Assembly: GCF_018991925.1 (NCBI RefSeq)
Contig: NW_024737042.1
Span: 16,716,102-16,780,101, forward strand
Length of the DNA stretch: 64,000 nucleotides
From: Homarus americanus
Lineage: Eukaryota; Arthropoda; Malacostraca; Decapoda; Nephropidae
Direction of reading: 5' to 3'
Position numbers and translations under genes: made by a program. Numbering within the stretch: the first letter of the stretch is position 1; every line of letters starts with the position of its first letter. Positions 23,301-34,426 of this stretch are shown here, in pieces. Below the pieces are notes generated by a model. It worked only from the letters and a program-made list of their open reading frames with translations, was not told the origin of the DNA and did no database searches.

Positions 23301-24057
23301 CCGAGTGACAGCAAAGTAGTAGTAGTAGTAGTAGTGTTAGTAGTGTGGCCCGGGCGGCGTGGGTGTGTTGGAGTGCCTTCCCTGATCTAAAGTGTTATTG
23401 GTGGGGATATACTCAGTTTGTGGGAGCGAGAATTTCACAGTGTGTCGATGAATTTTGGATGTCACCTTGAGCATCGTCGCCGACGGCTCTTCTCATCCCT
23501 TACGGCATTAAACGCAAATATTGCGTGTGTTCACCGGCGATCCTCAAGTAAGCCTGTGAGTATTTGAATGGACACCGACTGTAGTTGCCAAGTGTCAGTG
23601 CCAGTGTGTCGATAGGCCTACTTGAGCAGGGGTGGCATCGCGACTCTCGCCCCTATGGGGCCAAGTGCCTTGCGTTGGCGGTCGCCCCCCCGCCCCCCCC
23701 CCCACCTCAAGTAATGGCCACTTCATGTAGTGTCGGCTGACCAAGAGAGTATATATAACTAATACTACATCAGTGAGACCTTAGAAATAGTGGTTATCTC
23801 TGCCAAGGATAGATAAACAAGTGTTAGGTGTGACAATTCTTGCTCCTAGTGGATCAGTCTAATGTGTGGATTGTCGCCCACATGGGGGGGGGGTGCCCGA
23901 CACAACCGAGCGCCCGCCTGTGCCCCTACTACCCGGACACCGCAGGCCAGCCCGTCACCTCTCTGCCCTTTACTAATAAGAACTAGTTTCTTCGTCTGTA
24001 TGGAACCAAAGCAGAGGTCGGAGGCGGAAGTATCTGTTGCCCAAGGTGCTGTTCACT
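23301..24057. other. short repeats and probable 5' leader of the next element
   Basis: (GTA)n at 23318-23340, then GC-richer sequence with a C-run at 23685-23704 and a G-run at 23884-23893. No endonuclease-like coding sequence is present, which matters because the element that follows has none upstream of its RT. Confidence 0.4.
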
Positions 24058-24432
24058 ATGCCTGGTAACAGACATTGCTGCGTCTGTGCTAGCCAGAACC
24101 AAAACTGCACAAATTGTGAATGTGCGAGAAACAACCGACCATGTGTGGATTGCAGAAAGGGTGACCATTGTCGGAACCCACGTCGCAGGGAGCCGACACA
24201 GGTGGCCACAGTGGATATCGCCGGGACCCAACCGCCCGATGATATCCAAAATGATAGCAGTTTGTCTACTCAACCCGAAAATGTAGTACTAATAAATGCT
24301 GCTTCCTTAGTAGCAGACGTCCACGAGGAGAATGAGAGACAGCCACCTGAGTGGAAAGGCATGTCGATGGAAAATGCAGACATATGGGTCAAAGAAACCT
24401 ACTCAGAAATTGTCAGGTGGTTCGCCCGCTAA
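24058..24432 (+). pseudogene. cysteine-rich N-terminal region of the RT element
   Basis: ATG at 24058. Residues 6-40 hold about eleven cysteines in CVC, CTNCEC, CVDC and CRNP groupings, a CXC-like or zinc-cluster pattern. Part of the next region (PPEWKGMSMENADIWV) is followed by a frame break near 24400; translation continues in the frame that runs from 24332. A nucleic-acid-binding role is inferred from the metal-binding pattern only. Confidence 0.65.
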
Positions 24433-26450
24433 CCTATTTGAAGCACCCAAGTGTGCGGCCACCAAAGAACTGATTCGTGAGATGACTCGCCTCATGACTG
24501 ATTACACTCAGGACCGCTTCCTCGCCCCTTTAGCTCTTCAAATTCTGGCAATAATACCACATCTATTTTGTCAGAGGACACACACAAAGACTAAGCACAA
24601 AGAAAATGTGGCAGCAATGAAGAGAAGATTGGCAATGTGGCAGACTGGGGCCCTTGCTGATCTCCTATGTGAAGCAAGAACACTGCAGGAGAGACTAAAA
24701 ATTACGGGTGACGGAAAGCAAAACACCGATGACGTCGCAAGAAAATTTGGAAACAAAATGTGTGTGGGAAAAGTGTCTCTGGCGGAAAGATCTCTCACAG
24801 AGGAATCCTCCGGTGGGGTTATGCCAATAAACAGAGATACAATAAAACTACTGAAAGATAAACATCCCCCTGCAAGTGATGAAGAAGGCATCAGGTTCGA
24901 GGGTGACTATATCCCACCAAACGCTGTCCTGTTCGAGAAAATAACAGGAGAGATGGTGTGGAAAAAGGCACTGAAGACTCGAGGAGAAGCCGGCCCTTCA
25001 GGTCTGGATGCAAACGGTTAGAGAGTCATCCTCAGCACAAACAAGTTTGGCCCTGTAGCAAGTGATCTCTGTACTGCCATTGCCGTCCTTGCAAGAAAGC
25101 TGGCATCCTCTTGCTGCCATCACCTCCAGGCCCTAACGGCCTGCCGCCTCATTCCTCTGGAAAAGAAGCCAGGATGTAGGCCTATAGGGGTGAGGGAAGT
25201 GCTGGGGCGGATCATCGGAAAATGCATAATGGAGGTGGTAAAGGATGATGTCAGGGCAGCAGCAGGGAACCTACAAGTGTGTGCTGGCCACCAGGCTGGC
25301 GGGGAGGTCGCCATTCACGCCATGAGATTGATATTTGAACAGCGTGATTGTGAGGCCGTTCTCCTGGTGGATGCTTCAAATGCATTCAACATACTTACCC
25401 GCAAGGCTGCACTGCACAACATCAAGATCAAGTGTCCAAGCTTTGCAATGTATGTTGAAAACTCGTATAGGAATCCATCAGACCTCTATATAGTAAACAA
25501 AAAGGCGCTAAGAGGTGATACCATCTTACAGTCATCCGAGGGAACAACACAGGGGACCCTGTTGCAATGGCAATGTATGCAATTGGCCTATCAGTGCTCC
25601 AACAAGAAATAAAATTTGAAACAACTGGGGTCAAACAAGTGGCGTATGCTGATGACCTTACAGGAGCAGGAAAAGTGGAGGGCATCAAAAAGTAGTGGGA
25701 CTTGGTAACATCGCGAGGTCCACAAATAGGGTACCACCCAAACGCCAGCAAGTCCTTCCTCATCGTGAAGCCAGAACATTATGAACGGGCAGTAGAGGTG
25801 TTTGGCGGAAGTGAGGTCAAAATAACTAAGGACGGCCAAAGACATCTAGGCGCAGTAATTGGCACTACGGACTTCAAGACTGAGTACGTAGCGGGAAAGG
25901 TGAATGAGTGGGTAAGTGAAATCCAAGCGCTGTCTGCGATTGCTAACACAGAGCCACATGCGGCTTTTGCTGCATTCACCCATGGGGTCAAGCATCGTTG
26001 GAACTGCCTGATGCGTACTATCCTTGATATCGGACCCCTCCTCCACCCTCTGGAAGAAGCTATCAGAGTCAATTTCATTCCCAAATTAGTGAAACACCCT
26101 CACTTAACCCCAGCAGAAAGATCACTTCTTGCACTTCCATCAAGACTGGGAGGGATTGGACTAATCAATCCAGAGGAGATTGCAGCCACCGAACATCAAA
26201 ATTCACTTAAGCTCACGGCAGCCCTCACGGACTACATAATAGCCCAGAACGCAACAGGGGAGGTGGATACCAGTGAAGTAAACAAAATTCGTAGGTCCAT
26301 TACGACAAAACGACAGCTCTGCCAAAATGATAAGTTGCAGCAACTGTTGCTTCAGGTACCAGAAAAATTGAAAAAAAAGTAACTATAGCACAGAAGGTGG
26401 GCGCCTCGAACTGGTTAACTATGTTACCGATAAGGCGTCACGGAAACGTT
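24400..26450 (+). pseudogene. reverse transcriptase region of the cysteine-rich element
   Basis: The linker has GPSGLDANG just before TAG 25019-25021. RT blocks follow: RLIPLEKKPGCRPIGVREVLGRIIGK (split in my reading at about 25145-25215), AGHQAGGEVAIHA, VLLVDASNAFN (25355), EGTTQGDPVAMAMYAIG across a one-base shift at about 25565, YADD near 25645, GYHPNASKSFLIVKP (25730), RHLGAVIGT and LALPSRLGGIGL (26130). The catalytic YADD is intact. Both TAG stops fall where Trp would fit, a one-base change from TGG. Confidence 0.75.
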
Positions 26451-26559
26451 GTGTGTGGGGACATCTTAGGAGGTAGTGGAAAAGGGGGGACATTATCTGT
26501 CGTACGGTAGTCATTGATTAATTAATTATTACCTTACATAGTTCATTGTGCATTATATT

Positions 26560-27070
26560 GAAAATTCGTTATATACGCCAGGAAGTTACCTTGGTGGGGC
26601 AACTCCTCGTGTTATGTATTTCTGCGCAGGCAGGTGGCTGGCTTTTGGCAGTACTTCGCCACATGGTTGTCTCCGAAGTAGTTGTAGCACACCACAGGGG
26701 GAGGAAACCACCGTCTGATATTACTAGGAATATCATACTCGCTGAAGAGGTAATGTTGTACAGGAGGTGGTTCCTTCCCATTCCATACAATGATGATCCT
26801 ATCAAGTGGTACACCATCCTTGTAAATTCTTTTTGCTCTGTGGATGCCCGGAAGTAACAAAGCGTCACTGATGAGAATATATTTGGGGAAGTGGGTGACA
26901 AGGTATCCCTTCATCCTTTTGAGTCGGACAGGTTCATCTCGCTTAATGAGATGTAGTGAAACGACCTTTCATTCAATGATGCGTTGGATAGCAGCCATTT
27001 CCTCTCGGCCTACACAGACGAAACGTGGGGTGCTACCTGGGTCACACAGTGTATCAAATGATGTTGAATT
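26560..27070 (-). pseudogene. ORF1 (gag-like) relic of a jockey-type LINE
   Basis: Read on the minus strand: FVCVGREEMAAIQRII, then VTHFPKYILISDALLLPGI, a GVPLDRIIIVW block and a zinc knuckle CYNYFGDNHVAKYC. The knuckle should be C-x2-C-x4-H-x4-C, and its second Cys is Tyr here. A frameshift near 26700 splits it. This class of protein coats element RNA. No matching ORF2 is adjacent. Confidence 0.6.
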
Positions 27071-27137
27071 ATTCATGGTGGACGTGGAGGAAGCTTGGGT
27101 AACAAATATTTGTTTTGAAATTATTATTTTTCTGTTT

Positions 27138-27138
<1 letters not shown>

Positions 27139-27210
<72 letters not shown>
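27139..27210. repeat. (AG)n microsatellite
   Basis: About 35 AG dinucleotides with one early interruption. Confidence 0.95.
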
Positions 27211-27213
<3 letters not shown>

Positions 27214-27589
27214 TGGGAGTGGGGGAGAAGGGAAGGGTTGGTTTACAAAGAAAGACGGTAACGAGGAAGTTTGGGGTTGGACCAGTGCGTGTTGGGTGAA
27301 AATACGGTGTTGAGAACCAGTGTAGTTCCCCCTCACTTCACAACCTAATTTTACAAGTGAGAGAAGCAGCGAAATGGAAGCTCCCGAGAATATGCACATT
27401 AACTTTTCTCCCCCCCCCCAATGACGCGAGTAAATCATTGAGAGTTGGTTGAAAATCCGCCCTCCCCACAATATCTCATTATCATATTCTTAGAGTGTTT
27501 CGTTCAGAATCCAGCGTCTGTCGTCAGCAAGTTCGACAAATAAATGTCAACAAAACTCTTCACGTGTCGTTAACGGGAGACGTGGGATG

Positions 27590-27623
<34 letters not shown>

Positions 27624-29264
27624 TAAATTTATTTAAATTCTCTTTCACAACACAGAAACAAGTGACATTTGAATTTGTTCACCTGGTAACCGCTTAACTA
27701 ATTTTAACATGAAACCAAGAGGTCATTTATTTTCTGTTTATAAGAGTTCACGTCCAGCATGATAAATGACTCGACCACTCATAGCTTTGTTGACTCAGAG
27801 CAGCTAGGTTTCTTAAGACGAGGACACACTCACACACACACACAAACACACCAGATCATTAAAGAAATTCTCAGCAGGCCAGGAAAACCTTCCATATTGG
27901 TTGCGTGAATCAACTCGGTGCCCGCCTTTCCTTCCCAGATTGGATGTGCGAAGAAGATTTTCCCTAAGTCTCTTTCTATCCCTATGGTTCTCATGACTCA
28001 CCTGGTGACCCCTGCTCGTGTTCTGGGTAATAAGTTCTATATACAGGAGCGAACACAAACACCTGTATAGTTAGTAGGTTCAATTTACTGGATAAGAGAT
28101 ATGTACACAAGGGGAGTAGCGCTCCTTAACCTATCTGCTGGTCAACTGCTCTCTAGGCGACGTTTGGTAAGTGATACATAAACAGCTTCCATATGTCGCC
28201 AGGCACATTAATTAAGCATGTGGGACATTGATAAATACATTGCCACACGCTACTAGCTAGGCTAAATAAATAATACATAAATGGAGCACATACATAATAT
28301 ACACAGCATAATATAAATACAGCATACAGAATATACATACAACCCCAAAAAATAATTTTCTCATGGCAGGAATATCTATACAAAGGGTTAGGTAGTTCTT
28401 CTGAAAGGTAGCCTTTTCAGTTTCCTTCTCTGCCTCAGATTCTCTGTGATAACACTGTGAGAGGAACACAGACAAATCAGCTTTACTTTTACCTCTGAAG
28501 TTTTCCTCTGCCATTCCTCTTGCAAGATGATAGTGTTTCTTGTTACCTAAATTATAGCACTAATTATATGGCTAGCTGCTGCTCATATGGGTAGAAATTA
28601 TGCAGAAAACTTGCAAGAACAGCAGGAATTAGTGGAATCCATAACCTTTTCCCATGGTGTTAATCAATTTGACTCAGTGTTAGGTGTGTCATTCATTCAA
28701 CAGAAAACTATTCATAGTTTTAGTTAATACTCAATCATTATAAAACAGACTTATCTCTCAATTCTACTCTCATTATGAAGAAAGGTAACAATCCATCTGT
28801 AAGACTGGTTTAGTCTCGACCATGTACGACGAAGCGCTATTATAGGTGCTAACTCTGATCTAAGCTTTGTCAATTAATTTTCTTAACGTTGTGTAGGAAA
28901 AATCGGAACTGAAAACCAGCAGATAAAATAGTCAGCATGATAATGCATGATACTAAAGCAGAAATTACAAGTTATTTTATTTATGCAAAAAAAAAAGAAA
29001 AAGAATGAAACATCTTCAACACTTTCCCTCCTTACTAAAACTTTTATAGCAAAATTAGCAACAGTAAATATCATTAATTGGTTATGTACCAAGTGTGTCT
29101 ATAACTTGAAACAAACTAAGAAAAATTAGATTAGAGAATGAAATAAGAACTTTAACATAACAATTGTGTTTTATTTATAGTTGTAGTTAGTGTTGAGGTA
29201 GAGCGGTAACCACAAGCTCACCATGTACCTCCTTAACACTCTCTTATACTGTCTCTCCCAACAG
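27211..29264. other. 3' part of intron 1, no recognised gene
   Basis: Includes (TG)n at 27590-27618 and a CA-rich stretch at 27828-27850. The final bases carry the pyrimidine tract and AG of the exon 2 acceptor. No transposon motif recognised. Confidence 0.45.
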
Positions 29265-29387
29265 GAGGCACCGTCAAGTTCCGTGAACTATTCTGGAAGA
29301 ACCGCCTGCAGACAATCACCTACTGCGCCGTCTTTTGGTCCTTCGGCATGTGTGTTGCTTTCCTGGGTCCTACAATAATGGATTTGT
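29265..29387 (+). CDS. MFSD4-like (NaGLT1-type) transporter, coding exon 2 (TM1)
   Basis: A pyrimidine-rich acceptor (GTCTCTCCCAACAG) ends at 29264 and a GT|GTGAGT donor follows 29387. The 123-base exon enters in phase 1 and leaves in phase 1. It encodes FRELFWKNRLQTITYC, then a hydrophobic segment and FGMCVAFLGPTIMDL. The F-S-F-G-x-C-x-A-F-L-G-P-T-x-x-D-L pattern is characteristic of the first transmembrane helix of MFSD4A/MFSD4B (sodium-dependent glucose transporter 1), an MFS sugar-carrier family of the plasma membrane. Substrate cannot be fixed from this fragment. The exon is not part of any repeat I see. Confidence 0.88.
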
Positions 29388-30369
29388 GTGAGTTTTACTC
29401 TACAACGTTCATTTTCATGTAAATAATGTTTATTTATTTCTACATTAGTTATTAGAGCGTCTGAGATTTTGTTTGAGGCAGACTACTATAGTGCGTGAAA
29501 GGTGTATTAATATGTTTATGGGTGTCTGTTTATAAAATACTTTCGCTAATTGCGTGTGAGTTGGGATTATTGAAGATACACAAGACGTGTCCCTGTATAT
29601 ACTGAACGATGTTAGTGCCACAATACAACAGATTTATGTGAGTGGGTGCTGAATGTATAGTGTTTACTCCCATATGTAGTGTAAAGATTGTCTACTTATC
29701 TTTGAGTGTTGTATGCAGTGAAAGAATACGAAATATATTCCTTATATAAAGGTCATTCATACGTTTGTAGTAAATGTTTGCAGCTGTAATCTGTATTTTG
29801 TAAAAAAAAGCACCATCCCCTGAGGGAGGTGAGCGAAGAAAGCCTTTATAGTTGGGGTGTCCTGGGGGGAGGAAGTCCCCCCCCCTCGGGAATTTTTTTT
29901 TGAAATCTGATCTATTTGAGGGTCATTTTGAGGCCACAAGGAGTTTGATATGAAAGTGCCATGAATTTTGGTATTATTTTATCTGTTTTTAATGAAAACA
30001 GTTAATATGCATTAAAAGCAACATGCATACTGCTTCTTCACGAAATATTGGCTATCAATATGTACTTCAACTTCATGTGTAGATGAATCATATGCCATAC
30101 AATGACATTACTAGATAATTTATTTATAATAATAAATTAAAGACACAGGGTCATTGAATGCAACTTTACAGCTCAACCATGGCGAAAACAAATTAAATCT
30201 TTCACATATAATATTATAGCAGGGTGTTTATACTTGGCTTCAGAATAATGAAAGAGGATTTTCTCCCCCCTAAGTTCTTCGCATCCCAAATGGGTTGATC
30301 TGCCTCTTTTCTTATGACTAGTGGATACCCTATCCCCTTGTTGCTGATGATTGAAAAAAAACACACCAT
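29388..30369. other. start of intron 2, no recognised gene
   Basis: AT-rich. A stretch at 29805-29900 with G-runs and C-runs (GGGGGGAGG, CCCCCCCC) is compositionally odd but short. Confidence 0.4.
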
Positions 30370-31720
30370 CAAGGAGGGCACTTCGTAAATGGCAGAGCGG
30401 GTGCACGTGCTGCCGTCGCAGTGTCTGCCTCGCCTCTGGATACTTCCCTAAGATGATCAAAATCGCCGTTAGCCGCCTCATACCATAAGCAGGGAAGCCT
30501 CCAAACAAAGTCGAAAACGTTCGACCAATATCACTGCCAGAGGTACCTGCCAAAATCGTCGAAAAAATAGTAAACAAGCGATTGCGGATGTATCTGGAGG
30601 ACGAAGACGTGCATAATTCCTACCAGTTCGGCTTCTGCCAGTACCAAGGCACTTAGTCCAGGCCTACGAGCAGATTGCCAACGCCATGACTGGCCGCCTA
30701 CAGTGCAACGTAGTGCTGAGGGACGTCAGCAAGGCGTTTGACAAAGTTTGGCACGCGGGGCTACAGTATAAGATCATACAACTGGGGCTACCCGAAAACC
30801 TGACGCACGGGCTGTGCAACTTCATTACAGACCACAGAGCAAATATCAAGTTGCAAGAACATTGTGGAGTAGCATTCTCTCTCTCGAGCGGCGTGCCTCA
30901 GGCTCTTGTCTCTCGCCAACCCTTTACACGCTCTACACGACTGACCTGCCACCCCCAATCGTCAGCAGCGAGTGTGTCATGTATGCCAACGATGTGCACG
31001 GGACACGGATCGTCACCTGCCAAGGAAGGTCCACGGCAAGGATGGAGCGACTCACTTCTCGGTCAATAGAGGAGATCTCGGGGTATGAAAATACATGAAC
31101 GATAAAAACAAACAAAACGAAATTCGAGGTCATACCCATAGCCAAATTCAAGCCGGCCTCATTGATGATCGACGACGAAGAGATTGAGTACTCTAAACAA
31201 GACAAGTTGCTCGGCCTCATCATCTCTCGGACGGGCTTCATTTCTCACGTGAAGGACAGACTAAAGAGAGCCGAAGACGCCGCCGCCAAATTAAAACGTT
31301 TTAAACTGATGCCTGAGAAGATACAAGTCCACCTGTACAAGACGCTACTGAGGCCTGTGTTGGAGTACCCACACTCGTCACGCCCGGGAAGACCAGACTA
31401 CAACAACGCAAAAGCTTCCAAAACAAGTGTCTGAGGTCAGCCAGTGGCCAAGCGCCACCCTCCCAGGAGACAGTGGAAACCATCCACCTTAGAAATAAAA
31501 CGTAGGCCCTCAACGCCAGGTTCATCGCCTTGGGAAGAAGGTTTGGGACAAGCTCCTGGACGACCCTCACAGCCCAGACCACCAACGCAGGGAAGACATC
31601 AACGGAAGGCGACCCCACGCCTGGTGGCTCTGGAATCTGCCCGCACTACGACAACCCAACCCGCGACCCATCTATGTCCGCCACAACGATCCGCCTTATA
31701 TTAAAACTGAGATGTTATAA
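30370..31720 (+). mobile_element. decayed jockey-like non-LTR retrotransposon, RT part
   Basis: Blocks in several frames: KPPNKVENVRPISLPEVPAK (30495-30555), VHNSYQFGFCQ (30610), VVLRDVSKAFDKVWHAGL (30710), LSSGVPQASCLSPTLYTLY (30885-30930), then CVMYANDVHG near 30975 where Y-A-D-D is expected and Asp is Asn. C-terminal blocks are YSKQDKLLGLIISRTG (31190), LYKTLLRPVLEY (31335) and WDKLLDDPHSPDHQ (31545). The mutated catalytic site and frameshifts make it inactive. The endonuclease half is absent. Confidence 0.75.
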
Positions 31721-32659
31721 GATCACATTTAACAAGTCACAATCTAGTGAGTCCATAACGTAATACTGTAATAAGATTTTGACAATAGACATGTAATTGT
31801 AAAATCAAACTAGTCATTGCCAACCAAAGTAACCATTGTGCAACCTCATCCTAAATCCTAGGTTAGCTTAGTTAGCCAACAAACTCTGTAATATGTAAAA
31901 CAAGGGGTGTCGTCCCCCTCTGTTTAACTCATTACCTTATTTTCTAACCTTTCCCTCACAAATATCTGTCGTGACTTCTCTATCCTTCATGTCTGGCTGT
32001 GCCTTGAGCTCCATCATGCCTTCCATCCTTTCCCCACCTTAACATAAAAAAGCCCCTCTTGAGTCAACCTGTGCACGTGCCTGCTATACACGCTTGGTCA
32101 GAAGTTCCTCCCAACTACAGCAGCTCTATCTGGCGGCGAGTTTCGGAGTTACACTGGTCGCTGTCTGTTCACTCACTACCCGGAAACGAAACTTTGATCA
32201 TTAATTCATTTGGTTTTTGTTCAATTACTAACTTTTTTCAATTCCCTTCTGCCTATAACTCTCTAATGCCATGAAGATTTGACATTTTTAAGTGTTACTC
32301 CATCGTCTCTAATACAGTAATAGCTGTACAGTATTGTCTTTTTTCCACTCGTGTATCTAACCACCATATTCTGGTTCACCAAGTTTACACCGCATTCTAG
32401 CCTCCCCTGACCAGTCAACATTCCTGATGCTTAATATAGTGAGTACAGTATTACATAATTGCCTCGGGTAATTATCCTTACAAGGCGAATGATTAATTGT
32501 GCTGATATATTATCGTTAATATGCATTAATCTGCAACGCTATTATGCATATAACTAAATATATATTCCTGATTTATGTAGAAATGGAGACATATGGAGCA
32601 GACGCACTGAAAGTGATAGCCAGCATGGGGAAGCATATGGTGTAAGAATAATTGCCCAT
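31721..32659. other. no recognised feature
   Basis: AT-rich intronic DNA; small open frames here match nothing I recognise. Confidence 0.4.
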
Positions 32660-32735
32660 AGTTTCGCTCTGTCCGGGAAAGAACCCTGGACCGCTTGCAT
32701 GCGAATAATACACACACTAACCCTTGTGGGAGAGC
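32660..32735 (-). repeat. tRNA-derived SINE relic
   Basis: On the minus strand an A-box-like AAGGGTTAGTG (about 32714-32724) precedes a B box GGGTTCTTTCCC (about 32677-32690) with tRNA-like spacing. The acceptor stem does not pair. Confidence 0.5.
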
Positions 32736-33514
32736 CGAGTGCACAAGTCTCTCCCCTGCCGGTGCACAGCCTCTCCGTCACCAAGATTCCTTCAAGCCTC
32801 CTCGTGGCAGCGCATGGTAACTGGGTGCTTTACGACCCCAGGCAAATTCTGTAGAGGATCTCGGAGCAGCAGTGGGCCCCAGAAAGAGTGCAGGCACGCT
32901 GGCGTGCGGAAACGCCCTGACACCTACCAATCATTGCATCTCTCCATTGCCTTGTGGATTATTTCGGGTGGACATAAGGTTCGGGGAGCTCAGCCTACAT
33001 AAAGACACGGTTGGGTGACCTGCTTCAGGCAGACTTTGACAGACTGGAGCTCTGGCAGTCTCCTGCAATCATAGTCACCTGAATGTCGTCTTGAGTCTGC
33101 TCTTGCAACCGAAACTTGGTGATCAGGACCAAGCTGGTGGTATGGGGTCAGCGCACCCTTACCGTCACGATAATCATTTCATTTCCATCTTCATCATCAC
33201 AACCTTACACAGTCTTACGGCGATGGGATAGGGTGACGGGAACAGGCCGAAGATGTGGCGGGAAGTCACTAGCCCGAGTCCTGCACGCAGGCGGCGTAGG
33301 AGTGATGGGACAAGGAACAGAATCCTCCTCCGGGAGCTTCCTATGAGACTGAGCAGCCCTCTTCAGGGAGCCCCACTGGCCACCCCTGACGGGGAAGGGT
33401 TGAGAAAAGGAGATCTAAAAATTGGCTGTTTCGTCAACTCCGGGGCGGCTCACCGCGGCCGTCAAGGTATCCCGAAAAGCGGTCGAAATACACACACTAG
33501 AGAACGACTACCCC

Positions 33515-34270
33515 TCACAGTTGGGGCTTGGAATATCCGCACCCTCCTAAATACCCGAGAGACAACGACAGGACCTCAAAGACATTGTACTAAACAAAAG
33601 GCACATCGACATTGTCGCTCTAAGTGAAAAGAACCTCTCTGGCAGAAGTTGGAGAAGGCGACACCTTTATTGGAAAGGGTACCCAGAGGACCAACGCCCA
33701 CTGCACTGGGTGGGTTTTGCTGTCCGTAATACCATTCTGCACAAAGTACCAGAAACTCCGATTGGCCTAACTGAAAGACTGATGTTATAGCGCATCCCTC
33801 TAACTAAAGGGCGCTATGCAACCCTTTTCAAGACCTGCACACCAACATTAGATGCTGTCAATCTATCCAAAGACTCCTTTTACGACTCACTAGACCTTGC
33901 TTTCCGCAGGACACCACTTAACGACAAAATCTTAATCCTCGGTGACTTCAGTGCAAGAATCGGTAAAGACTCTCACTAATGGGAAGGCATTCTAGGCCGC
34001 CATAGCATCGGCAACATGAGCAGCAACAACCTAAGACTCCTCTCTTTGTGCTCAGAACATAATCTAGTCATGACCAATACTTTATTCCTACATAAAACAA
34101 GCACAAAACCTCCTGGATGCACCCAAGGTCGAAGCACTGGCACTTACGCGTCAACATCATAGTCAGGCAACATGACCAGCGAGAAGTTCTCCAAACCCGG
34201 GCCATGGGAGGTGCAGAGTGCTCCACCGACCATAACCTAATCCGCTCCAAGATGAGGCTCGAAATCCGTT
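33515..34270 (+). pseudogene. endonuclease domain of copy B
   Basis: LTVGAWNIRTLLNT (33518) is the N-terminal endonuclease motif, then HIDIVALSEKNL after a frame change (33605), ILILGDFSARIGKD (33935) and a ...TNTLFLHK block (34075). The normally invariant E-T/E-V step is EK here. Stops at 33788 and 33977 confirm decay. Confidence 0.7.
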
Positions 34271-34426
34271 CCTAAGTGCCATTACTACCGAAAAATGCAA
34301 CGCCCTCAAAAAACCAGCAGTAGATGAAAATTTCCGCCGCACTTTAGCTGAGCGTCTGTCCTTCACACGCACAATCGAGTTAAGCAACAACACATAGACG
34401 CGGACAATGAGTGGAACAACCTCCGC

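Larger units (their letters stand above)
24058..26470 (+). mobile_element. unusual cysteine-rich, RT-bearing retroelement, 3' truncated
   Basis: A cysteine-rich N-terminal protein region, a long linker and an RT with a PIGV motif occur on one strand. Breaks: a frameshift near 24400, TAG at 25019, a one-base frameshift near 25565 and TAG at 25693. Coding similarity runs to about 26450 and then stops abruptly ahead of an unrelated minus-strand gag relic. From memory, similar proteins are common in marine invertebrates and carry a C-terminal nuclease-like part, which would be the piece lost here. Clade left open. Confidence 0.7.
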
